Positions 1-5,227 of a stretch of DNA of 10,868 nucleotides are shown one piece after another (position 1 is the stretch's first letter; each line of letters opens with the position of its first letter). The position numbers and the translations under genes were made by a program. This stretch comes from an uncultured bacterium. Lineage in GTDB: Bacteria > Cyanobacteriota > Vampirovibrionia > Gastranaerophilales > Gastranaerophilaceae. The stretch lies in NCBI GenBank assembly GCA_900547585.1, contig URHD01000064.1, positions 1 through 10,868 of the forward strand, given 5' to 3'. Below the pieces are notes generated by a model. That model did no database searches, was not told the origin of the DNA, and worked only from the letters and a program-made list of their open reading frames with translations.

Positions 1-25
1 TTAGTCACTTTTTGCTCGGCAGAGT

Positions 26-61
26 GTTCCTTATCACGAACTTTTCTCGGACAAACTTAAA
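26..61 (-). repeat. Left copy of an inverted window-end repeat
   Basis: Read on the minus strand, this segment matches 10809-10843 on the plus strand at about 33 of 36 positions, with two substitutions and one single-base gap. The shared core includes TTCGTGATAAGGAAC and GAGAAAA. The copies are in inverted orientation about 10.8 kb apart. The minus-strand hypothetical gene ends inside it (stop 57-59). Outside the core the two copies diverge, apart from a short AGTGAC. A dispersed repeat at contig ends is the simplest reading; terminal repeats of a mobile element are less likely because the interior is housekeeping genes. Confidence 0.75.
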
Positions 62-278
62 TGGAGTTTTTTGTATAAGATTCTAAATCATTTAGAACCC
101 GTTTAAATTTGTCCAAAATTATATCAATGAGCATAGTAATATGATGGCAATTTTTTTCATTTTCGCGACATAAATCTAAGGCTTCTTGTCCGATTTCAGT
201 TAATGTGTATATTGATGTCAAATCTTTGTAAATTTTGAATAACATTTTTGTTTTATCAGCATTTTTTGTGTTAAACAT
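57..278 (-). CDS. Small helical hypothetical protein, divergent partner of an XRE regulator
   Basis: A 73-aa protein of unrecognised family. It has no signal peptide, membrane segment or cysteine cluster. The composition, rich in Leu, Ile, Lys and Asp, suggests two or three alpha helices, the last from about residue 46 (HHITMLIDIILDKFKRVL). The ATG at 278-276 is preceded on the minus strand by AGGAGT, four bases upstream, which supports the start. The gene diverges from the XRE regulator at 357 across a 78-bp gap that contains inverted repeats. A second small helical gene (4229-4438) has the same position relative to XRE genes, and both share an IYxL segment and a later ITxL...K..L segment. 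This suggests, without proving it, a common family and a role tied to the regulator. The stop lies in the window-end repeat. Confidence 0.65.
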   Translation of the reverse strand: MFNTKNADKTKMLFKIYKDLTSIYTLTEIGQEALDLCRENEKNCHHITMLIDIILDKFKRVLNDLESYTKNSI

Positions 279-305
279 CTGTACTCCTTGTGTTTTTGGT
301 TGATT

Positions 306-349
306 TTGTCCGTGAGACGGATTGCGATATTTGTCATTGTAGCGGACAA
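306..349. promoter_or_regulatory. Candidate XRE operator region with TTGTC half-sites
   Basis: Between the divergent genes, TTGTCCG (306-312) is matched by the inverted CGGACAA (343-349). Two shorter dyads lie within: TCCGT-GAG-ACGGA (309-321) and TTGTC-N9-GACAA (331-335 and 345-349). Paired operators between a small XRE repressor and its divergent neighbour are common, so autoregulation is a reasonable inference. I could not place convincing -35/-10 boxes here. Confidence 0.4.
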
Positions 350-356
350 TTTAAAA

Positions 357-569
357 ATGGACAAGCATTTGTTAAAAAAATTAGCAAAAAGAATTAAAGA
401 ATTGAGAAAAACCAATGGCTATTCCCAGGATGATTTGTCTGTTTATTCGGGGATTGCCCGCTCCACAATCGGAAACCTCGAAACTGCTCAAAATGATATT
501 GTCTTATCGAAACTTAATAAAATTGCGAAAGCATTTAATGTCACTTTATCGGAATTGCTAAATTTTTAA
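357..569 (+). CDS. XRE-family helix-turn-helix transcriptional regulator
   Basis: A 70-aa protein that is almost entirely one HTH_3/Cro-CI type domain. Residues about 6-66 show the family pattern: a KRIKELRKTNGYSQDDLS opening, the turn and recognition helix around SGIARSTIGNLE, and a closing KLNKIAKAFNVTLSELLNF. It has no ligand-binding or protease domain, so it is a stand-alone DNA-binding protein, probably a dimeric repressor. I chose the ATG at 357 because the domain begins straight after it. An in-frame TTG at 288 would add a hydrophobic leader unlike the family and overlap the intergenic dyads. No good Shine-Dalgarno is seen before 357, so translation may be weak. It converges on the glycosidase gene with no clear terminator between them. 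Confidence 0.85.
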   Translation: MDKHLLKKLAKRIKELRKTNGYSQDDLSVYSGIARSTIGNLETAQNDIVLSKLNKIAKAFNVTLSELLNF

Positions 570-608
570 ATAAACATAAGCTATTACTTTGTTTAAAATC
601 CTTTAAGG

Positions 609-1910
609 TTAATTATTCTGCGGCAAATCCCCCGCTGCAACCTGAATTTTCTCGCTGATTGTCAACGCGTTTGAAATCGGAATCCCTCCGGCTTGCGCGG
701 GCTTGTTTACGACCTTTCCGCTGACGTACATTACTGTGGAACCGCCGCCATCAAGGTTCATCGCCTCAACGCACCCGAATTCTTTCATTAATCGCGCTGT
801 TTCACCTAATGTCATGCCAATTGAGGCATGCTCGCGCCCGTCAATTGTTATCATTATGAATTCGTTGTCGCGCGTGTAACCGATTGCGGTTCTGGGGTTT
901 CTGCCGGTTACGGAATTGAGCCTTTGCGCCGCTGCATCAACAAAAACCTGCCCGTCTTTCACAAGATATGGCCCCCCGCTTATTATATGGTCAACATCGC
1001 CCCAAATCGGGTTGACTTTTACGTCGAGTAGGATTTCTTTTGCATTAAAAAACGGCTGCAACTTGTCTTTCGGGCCGGAAATCACATATCCTTGCGCCGG
1101 TATTGTTGTTGAGCCGTATGATTTGGATATAATTTTGCCTGTTGAATCTACTGCGATGTTGATTCCGTATTTCGGGGGCGTGGGCGAGGTTTGACCCCAG
1201 TCCTGCGTGTAAATAAGAACATATGTGGAAAGCATTCTTGGCTGGTTGATGTTGTCGACTTTTAAATGTGTGCTTCCGGCCCTGATGTAAGAAATAAGCC
1301 CGAGTTTTGACATTTTAAAACCATCTTTTGAAATTCCCATGGCAACTCTGTTGAAAATAGGGCCTGTGTAGATTTTTTTGTCTATCATCAGCGTGCCTAA
1401 AGGTACTCCTGTCTGGGGCTTAAAATAAGTGCCGTTCACTGCGGCGATAGAATTATTCTTTTGTGCAATAGTTCTAATTGTTGCCCTGCGTTTTAAGGTG
1501 GTGGATGCTAATTGTGGTGAAATTTCGATGTTGGGGTTGAGTTTTCGGTTTACTTCTACTACATTAATCCTCACAGGTCGCCCGTTGATGTACCTTACGA
1601 GCCGTACATGCTTAACCCCATCGGCGACTGTGAGAATAGCCCCGTTTTTGTAGCGCATCCGGAGCCTCGTTTCCCACCTTTGCTTTTCTTCGGTTAAACT
1701 CATCGGCTGGGAGGTCACAAGCGGTTCTGTGTTCTCGATTTGCGGTGCATTTACATAGGCGGTTTTTGCAATTTCGTTCCCGATTGCCGCTAAAGGATTG
1801 TGAATCACAAGATACTGTGCCGTAAATACGCTTATGAGTATAGTAATCATGCATGAATTGTTGATAATTCTTTTTATACTCTTTTGATTTTCATAAAGCG
1901 TAGCGTTCAT
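609..1910 (-). CDS. Membrane-anchored phosphodiester glycosidase (NAGPA-domain protein)
   Basis: From the ATG at 1910 this is 433 aa. A basic stretch (NQKSIKR) followed by a hydrophobic segment at about residues 20-36 suggests a signal anchor or uncleaved signal peptide, placing the enzyme outside the cytoplasmic membrane. The C-terminal two-thirds match the NAGPA/phosphodiester glycosidase fold: NGTYF (159-163), ISGGPYLVKDG, NPRTAIGYT, and the signature NLDGGGST near 385-392 followed by VMYV. Known family members split sugar-phosphodiester links, such as the human uncovering enzyme; bacterial members are often linked to exopolysaccharide or envelope glycan turnover. The natural substrate here cannot be read from the sequence. 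An in-frame TTG at 1973 is rejected as the start because it forms part of the -35 box. AAAGGA (1936-1931) lies about 20 bases before the ATG, an unusually long spacing. The gene appears monocistronic. Confidence 0.85.
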   Translation of the reverse strand: MNATLYENQKSIKRIINNSCMITILISVFTAQYLVIHNPLAAIGNEIAKTAYVNAPQIENTEPLVTSQPMSLTEEKQRWETRLRMRYKNGAILTVADGVKHVRLVRYINGRPVRINVVEVNRKLNPNIEISPQLASTTLKRRATIRTIAQKNNSIAAVNGTYFKPQTGVPLGTLMIDKKIYTGPIFNRVAMGISKDGFKMSKLGLISYIRAGSTHLKVDNINQPRMLSTYVLIYTQDWGQTSPTPPKYGINIAVDSTGKIISKSYGSTTIPAQGYVISGPKDKLQPFFNAKEILLDVKVNPIWGDVDHIISGGPYLVKDGQVFVDAAAQRLNSVTGRNPRTAIGYTRDNEFIMITIDGREHASIGMTLGETARLMKEFGCVEAMNLDGGGSTVMYVSGKVVNKPAQAGGIPISNALTISEKIQVAAGDLPQNN

Positions 1911-1944
1911 GATTAATTTGTAATTTACTATCCTTTCTACTACT

Positions 1945-1973
1945 ATTGTAGCATAATTTATATATCCTTTCAA
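1945..1973 (-). promoter_or_regulatory. Promoter of the phosphodiester glycosidase gene
   Basis: On the minus strand, TTGAAA (1973-1968) and TACAAT (1950-1945) are separated by 17 bp, and TGC directly before the -10 gives an extended -10 element. Transcription would start near 1938, leaving a leader of about 28 nt. The geometry fits a standard housekeeping sigma-70 promoter. It also decides the start codon of the gene. Confidence 0.7.
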
Positions 1974-2039
1974 TACTGAATATGACTTAATTTTAAAAAA
2001 TCAAATGGCTGTAAAGCCGCGCGGTTAATATTTCTTAAT

Positions 2040-2243
2040 GGGATTTTGTACACTTAATGCGCAATTCATTTAACGCGGGGAACAAGCCCGACCGGCTCCT
2101 GAAATGAGGTGTTTTTTGCAAAATATTGCCCGATTGTCTAATTGCTCCGGAGTTTTGTTTTGCATTTAATATAATCAAATCTTTTTCATACTTCCAACTA
2201 TTCTTAATTCCAGACAGCGGGGCTATTTCAGCCCCATTTTTTT
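2040..2243 (+). ncRNA. Possible unidentified small RNA in a 406-bp non-coding gap
   Basis: No plus-strand gene lies upstream of the terminator at 2219-2243, so something non-coding may be transcribed here. Nested long-range pairings can be drawn: GATTTTG 2042-2048 with CAAATC 2176-2181, TTAATGC 2054-2060 with GCATTTAA 2162-2169, GCAATT 2061-2066 with AATTGC 2140-2145, and CGGG 2076-2079 with CCCG 2129-2132. Together they give a rod with an unpaired side near 2146-2161, loosely like 6S RNA. Much of this is AT pairing and could be chance. A shorter alternative is a ~60-nt RNA starting after a TATAAT at 2170-2175, though no matching -35 is seen. I do not recognise the family, and the 5' end is uncertain. 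Confidence 0.3.
2219..2243 (+). terminator. Orphan rho-independent terminator
   Basis: GGGGCT (2219-2224), a five-base loop, and AGCCCC (2230-2235) form a perfect 6-bp stem, followed by A and a run of seven T. On the minus strand the hairpin is not followed by T, so it acts on plus-strand transcripts. No plus-strand coding region precedes it after 569. Confidence 0.7.
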
Positions 2244-2266
2244 ATTAAAAAGTACTTTAAATTCGA

Positions 2267-2365
2267 TGTCACCCCCAACTTGATTGGGGATCTCCGGCAA
2301 CGCCGGTCAAAAGCGTAAATAAGAACATGTTTTTGCAAAAGATTCCCAGGGAAACGGGAATGACA
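2267..2365. repeat. Palindromic intergenic repeat bounded by TGTCA and TGACA
   Basis: The 99-bp segment starts with TGTCA and ends with its complement TGACA. It contains three hairpins: CCCCAA/TTGGGG (2273-2278 and 2284-2289), CCGGC/GCCGG (2294-2298 and 2302-2306), and TTCCC/GGGAA (2343-2347 and 2356-2360). The arrangement, with ATTCCC...GGGAATGACA at one end and CCCC...GGGGATCTCC at the other, is typical of BIME/MITE-like repeats scattered between genes in many bacteria. A related half-unit lies at 5904-5931. It carries no coding capacity. Confidence 0.65.
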
Positions 2366-2379
2366 ACACACACAGGCTA

Positions 2380-2745
2380 TCAAACGCCGTAAAGCCCCAA
2401 AAGTCTGATTGGTTCAGCCTCTCTGTCCACCCAAATCTGGCTTCTTGAGGGTGTAAAAGCCTCATTTACCTCTTTTTTTAGCACAGCAAAGTTTATATCA
2501 ATAAAATTTATGCTCGGAACCCTTTCAACAAAGTACTCAGGCGCCCCGCAGTTGGGGCAGAATTTTGTATGGGGGAGGATTTTTCCGCGTTTGATAATAG
2601 TTTTTCTTTTTACGTTGCAGCATGCGCAGCGCGTTAGATACCAGTGGTTTTCGACGTATTTTCCGCAGTCAGGGCAATAACCCGCGTCGACCTCCGACGA
2701 AACCCTTGTATGAGTGCATTCTGACTTTTTTTTGAAAAATAACAT
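2380..2745 (-). CDS. Small zinc-ribbon-like hypothetical protein
   Basis: A 121-aa soluble protein with four cysteine groups in its first two-thirds: CTH (about residue 10), CPDC (24-27), CACC (about 40-43) and CPNC (63-66). The paired CPxC knuckles are typical of zinc ribbons, so zinc binding is a sound inference; any nucleic-acid or protein partner is unknown. The last third (from VPSINFIDINF) has no cysteines and may be a separate small domain. The start is supported by AAGGGG six bases before the ATG and by a consensus promoter on the minus strand. It is transcribed away from tuf and appears monocistronic. I do not recognise a named family. Confidence 0.8.
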   Translation of the reverse strand: MLFFKKKSECTHTRVSSEVDAGYCPDCGKYVENHWYLTRCACCNVKRKTIIKRGKILPHTKFCPNCGAPEYFVERVPSINFIDINFAVLKKEVNEAFTPSRSQIWVDREAEPIRLLGLYGV

Positions 2746-2775
2746 ATTCGCCCCTTAAAATAAATTTACAAATTA

Positions 2776-2803
2776 TTTATAATGACGATTCCAATCATGT
2801 CAA
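2776..2803 (-). promoter_or_regulatory. Promoter of the zinc-ribbon gene
   Basis: On the minus strand, TTGACA (2803-2798) and TATAAA (2781-2776) are 16 bp apart, with a transcription start expected near 2769. The -35 lies within one of two direct copies of CATGTCA (plus strand 2796-2802 and 2807-2813, 11 bp apart), which could be a regulator site. Confidence 0.65.
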
Positions 2804-2833
2804 ATAACATGTCAGAAAAAGGATTGAGCCTTA

Positions 2834-2861
2834 TTGACAAAATAAAATGAGCATATAATAT
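2834..2861 (+). promoter_or_regulatory. Promoter of tuf
   Basis: TTGACA at 2834-2839 is followed by TAATAT (2856-2861, 16-bp spacer), which overlaps TATAAT (2854-2859). TATAAT also lies 17 bp after TTATTG (2831-2836). Either reading gives an untranslated leader of about 100 nt before tuf, containing a weak GTTTTA/TAAAAC hairpin (2893-2910). Confidence 0.6.
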
Positions 2862-2967
2862 GGTATAAGACGATGTATTTTTGTCTAAAAATGTTTTATA
2901 GAGGTAAAACCTATTAAACAGGCAATATAGAACACGTAGTAGATATACAAAAAAGGAGATTAATCTC

Positions 2968-4176
2968 ATGGCACGCGAAAAGTATGAACGTACGAAACCG
3001 CACGTTAACATTGGTACAGTAGGCCACGTTGACCACGGTAAAACTACATTGACAGCAGCAATCACTTCTGTTTTGGCAGCAGCTGGACAAGCTCAGGCTA
3101 AAAAATTCGATGAAATCGACGCTGCTCCGGAAGAAAAAGCAAGAGGTATCACTATCTCTACTGCTCACGTAGAATACGAAACAGCAGACAGACACTATGC
3201 ACACGTTGACTGCCCCGGCCACGCTGACTATGTTAAAAACATGATCACAGGTGCAGCTCAGATGGACGGCGGTATCCTCGTTATCGCTGCCACAGATGGT
3301 CCGATGCCCCAAACTCGTGAACACATCCTCCTTGCTCGTCAGGTTGGTGTTCCCAGATTGGTTGTATTCTTGAACAAATGCGATATGGTTGACGACGAAG
3401 AACTTCTCGAACTCGTTGAAATGGAAACAAGAGAACTCTTGTCTTCATACGAATTCGACGGCGACAATATTCCTATCATCAAAGGTTCAGCTCTTAAAGC
3501 TCTTGAAGCTGTACAGGCTAACGCTAACGTAAAACGCGGCGAAGACAAATGGGTTGACAAAATTTGGGAACTCATGGATGCGGTTGACTCTTACATCCCG
3601 ACTCCTGAACGTGACCTTGATAAACCTTTCTTGATGCCGGTTGAAGACGTATTCTCTATCACAGGTCGTGGTACTGTTGCTACAGGCCGTGTTGAAAGAG
3701 GTAAAGTTAAAGTTGGTCAGGAAGTTGAAATCGTTGGTTTCGGCGAAACTAAGAAAACAACTGTTACAGGTGTTGAAATGTTCAGAAAACTGCTTGACGA
3801 AGGTCTTGCAGGCGACAACATCGGTGCATTGCTCCGTGGTGTTGACAAAACTGAAATCCAGAGAGGTCAGGTATTGGCTGCTCCCGGATCTATCACACCT
3901 CACACAAAATTCACAGCTAACGTTTACGTTCTGACAAAAGAAGAAGGCGGACGTCACACTCCTTTCTTCCCCGGATACAGACCTCAGTTCTACATCAGAA
4001 CTACTGACGTAACCGGTTCTATCAAATTTGACGGCGAAATGGTTATGCCTGGTGACAACGTTGTAATGGACGTTGAATTGATTGCTCCTGTAGCTATCGA
4101 ACAAGGTATGAGATTCGCTATCAGAGAAGGCGGACGTACAGTTGGCGCAGGTGTTGTTGACAAAATTACTGCGTAG
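2968..4176 (+). CDS. tuf: Translation elongation factor EF-Tu
   Basis: A 402-aa GTPase that delivers aminoacyl-tRNA to the ribosomal A site in the cytoplasm. The G domain carries GHVDHGKT (19-26, P-loop), DCPGH (81-85), NKCD (136-139) and SAL (174-176). Domain 2 follows from about residue 215 (VFSITGRGTVATGRVERG), and domain 3 contains GGRHTPFFPGYRPQFY. Length and motifs are complete, and the sequence looks cyanobacterial-type by eye. Codon choice is strongly biased, as expected for an abundant protein. The start has an AAGGAG nine bases upstream, inside which GAGATTAATCTC (2956-2967) forms a perfect palindrome touching the ATG. Unlike most bacteria, tuf is not beside fusA/rpsL/rpsG here; it stands alone with its own promoter and terminator. 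A second tuf copy elsewhere is possible. Confidence 0.98.
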   Translation: MAREKYERTKPHVNIGTVGHVDHGKTTLTAAITSVLAAAGQAQAKKFDEIDAAPEEKARGITISTAHVEYETADRHYAHVDCPGHADYVKNMITGAAQMDGGILVIAATDGPMPQTREHILLARQVGVPRLVVFLNKCDMVDDEELLELVEMETRELLSSYEFDGDNIPIIKGSALKALEAVQANANVKRGEDKWVDKIWELMDAVDSYIPTPERDLDKPFLMPVEDVFSITGRGTVATGRVERGKVKVGQEVEIVGFGETKKTTVTGVEMFRKLLDEGLAGDNIGALLRGVDKTEIQRGQVLAAPGSITPHTKFTANVYVLTKEEGGRHTPFFPGYRPQFYIRTTDVTGSIKFDGEMVMPGDNVVMDVELIAPVAIEQGMRFAIREGGRTVGAGVVDKITA

Positions 4177-4200
4177 TTTGTTGATTACACATCAAAAATT

Positions 4201-4230
4201 AAAAACCGCTCCGAAAGGGGCGGTTTTTTT
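4201..4230. terminator. Bidirectional terminator between tuf and the 69-aa gene
   Basis: CCGCTCC (4206-4212), a GAAA loop, and GGGGCGG (4217-4223) form a stem with one G-U pair, flanked by A5 on the left and T7 on the right. It terminates tuf on the plus strand. Read on the minus strand it also has a following T run, so it can end the convergent 4229-4438 gene, whose stop codon overlaps the T tract. Confidence 0.9.
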
Positions 4231-4438
4231 ATTTTTCCATCGGAATCAGATGGAGGAGTTGTTTTCTCAGGGAGTTTAGCTTTCTTTCGTTCACAATAGA
4301 CAAATTTGTTATATCCAGATGATGAAATTCCAGCTGGTTGAGCAGAATATTGTTCAATATTGAGTGCAAATGGTAAATTCTGTATGTTTGGCGGTAAAGA
4401 TTTTTGATTTGTTCGCTTGTGATTTCAATTTTTGACAT
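4229..4438 (-). CDS. Small helical hypothetical protein, divergent from tandem XRE genes
   Basis: A 69-aa protein of unrecognised family, predicted by eye to be all alpha-helical, with a Leu-, Asn- and His-rich middle (IYHLHSILNNILLNQ) and a basic C-terminal helix. It has no signal peptide or cysteines. The ATG at 4438 is preceded by AGAGG, five bases upstream, a good ribosome site. A minus-strand promoter can be drawn as TTGATA (4490-4485), 18 bp, TAAAAT (4466-4461), with the 16-bp palindrome at 4474-4489 covering its -35 and spacer. This suggests repression by one of the neighbouring XRE proteins. It shares gene position and the IYxL and ITxL...K..L pattern with the 57-278 protein. A toxin or an accessory partner of the regulator are both possible; nothing in the sequence decides. 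Confidence 0.65.
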   Translation of the reverse strand: MSKIEITSEQIKNLYRQTYRIYHLHSILNNILLNQLEFHHLDITNLSIVNERKLNSLRKQLLHLIPMEK

Positions 4439-4473
4439 TGTGACCTCTATAATAATTAATATTTTATGTAAAC

Positions 4474-4489
4474 TGATAATATATTATCA
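4474..4489. promoter_or_regulatory. Perfect 16-bp palindrome, probable XRE operator
   Basis: TGATAATATATTATCA reads the same on both strands. It lies in the 105-bp gap between the divergent 69-aa gene and the first XRE gene. A further TTATCA half-site occurs at 4531-4536, just before the XRE start. The position over a candidate minus-strand promoter is what an XRE repressor site would show. The gap is very AT-rich, which raises the chance of palindromes, but 16 exact bases remain notable. Confidence 0.55.
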
Positions 4490-4543
4490 ATAAACGTATT
4501 ATATGATATAGAAATAATCTTGTCAATAAATTATCATTAATAT

Positions 4544-4765
4544 ATGGAAAATGAACAATTATCGTTAAAAATTGGTAAAAAAATAAGGCTCCTTAGGGAA
4601 TATAAAGAATTTTCCCAGGAAGATTTGGCTATAAAATCAAAAATGGGGATACCTTCAATTAGTATAATCGAACGGGGAAAGGCCAATCCTACACTCCATT
4701 CTTTAAACCAAATTGCCAATGCGTTGGAAGTTGATATTTCGGAATTATTTAATTTTACGATTTAA
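4544..4765 (+). CDS. XRE-family regulator, first of a tandem pair
   Basis: A 73-aa protein made of a single HTH_3/Cro-CI type domain: KIGKKIRLLREYKEFSQEDLA (about residues 9-29), turn and recognition helix around KMGIPSISIIERGKANPTL, and C-terminal helices NQIANALEVDISELFNF. It probably acts as a dimeric DNA-binding repressor. The ATG at 4544 starts just before the domain; no clear Shine-Dalgarno precedes it. The next gene begins 10 bases after its stop, so the two are co-transcribed. Its last 66 bases match the end of that gene at 65 of 66 positions, whereas the recognition region differs. The module is more AT-rich than the ribosomal genes around it, consistent with later acquisition. Confidence 0.88.
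   Translation: MENEQLSLKIGKKIRLLREYKEFSQEDLAIKSKMGIPSISIIERGKANPTLHSLNQIANALEVDISELFNFTI
4700..4765 (+). repeat. 66-bp direct repeat, copy 1 (3' end of XRE gene)
   Basis: Identical to 4932-4997 except at one position (G4741 versus A4973), which is synonymous for serine. It encodes the C-terminal 21 residues (SLNQIANALEVDISELFNFTI) and the stop codon of both tandem regulators. Confidence 0.95.
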
Positions 4766-4775
4766 GCAAAATTTT

Positions 4776-4997
4776 ATGAACAATGAAGATTTAATAAATA
4801 AAATTGGCAAAAAGATAAAGCTTTTGAGAGAAAACCAAAAAATATCTCAAGAAAAATTGGGGCAATTAGCTAAATTAGAAAGAAATTCTGTTGGCCTGAT
4901 TGAAAGAGGCGAAACAAACCCTACTTTGTGCTCTTTAAACCAAATTGCCAATGCGTTGGAAGTTGATATTTCAGAATTATTTAATTTTACGATTTAA
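4776..4997 (+). CDS. XRE-family regulator, second of a tandem pair
   Basis: A 73-aa paralogue of the gene at 4544, with the same length and domain layout. It opens with NKIGKKIKLLRENQKISQEK, has recognition-helix region AKLERNSVGLIERGETNPTL, and then the same C-terminal 21 residues. I chose the ATG at 4776 because it aligns exactly with the start of the upstream copy. An in-frame ATG at 4713 would lie inside the preceding gene and add an unrelated leader. The repeat unit is 232 bp, equal to the distance between the two starts, so the pair arose by tandem duplication. Differing recognition helices with identical C-terminal helices suggest different DNA targets but possible heterodimers. Confidence 0.88.
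   Translation: MNNEDLINKIGKKIKLLRENQKISQEKLGQLAKLERNSVGLIERGETNPTLCSLNQIANALEVDISELFNFTI
4932..4997 (+). repeat. 66-bp direct repeat, copy 2 (3' end of XRE gene)
   Basis: Second copy of the segment at 4700-4765, with 65 of 66 bases identical. The near-identity confined to the 3' ends, next to clearly diverged 5' halves, points to gene conversion or recent recombination. Confidence 0.95.
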
Positions 4998-5178
4998 TTT
5001 ATTTATCGCGGTTGCGTAAAAACACTTGAATATTCATTTTTCTAGCTCGATTCACTGTGCCCCACCCCCCTATTGCATGAAAATCTTTACCATGTATGAT
5101 TAAAAAGTCAGAAAAGTTACCGACAATTTAATACAATATCGCGGAAATTCGTTTTCTGCATTTTTGTTGTTGTGTTAA

Positions 5179-5205
5179 TTGTCAAAAAATAAAGATTTGT
5201 AATAT
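5179..5205 (+). promoter_or_regulatory. Possible promoter of rpsE-rpmD-rplO-secY
   Basis: TTGTCA (5179-5184) and TAATAT (5200-5205) are 15 bp apart, a little short of ideal, in the 230-bp gap after the second XRE gene. Transcription would begin near 5212, giving a very short leader before the GTG at 5228. The rest of the gap shows no gene; TGAATATTCA followed by T residues near 5030-5045 could be a weak terminator for the XRE pair. Confidence 0.4.
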
Positions 5206-5227
5206 TAAACGTAAGAAAGGTTACAAC

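Noticed and set aside
1612..1854. 80-codon frame overlapping the glycosidase gene on the same strand
   Set aside because: An out-of-frame shadow of the glycosidase coding region with no ribosome site or recognisable motif.
1911..1973. Longer glycosidase start at TTG 1973
   Set aside because: The TTG lies in a consensus -35 box (TTGAAA, 17 bp, extended TACAAT), and no Shine-Dalgarno precedes it, so these bases are promoter and leader.
3487..4104. 205-codon open frame opposite tuf
   Set aside because: It is antisense to a highly conserved gene, Ser/Phe/Cys-rich with no domain, and explained by the strong codon bias of tuf.
4700..4997. CRISPR-like direct repeat (two 66-bp copies)
   Set aside because: The copies are the 3' ends of two homologous genes in frame; there are only two units and no spacer-like structure.
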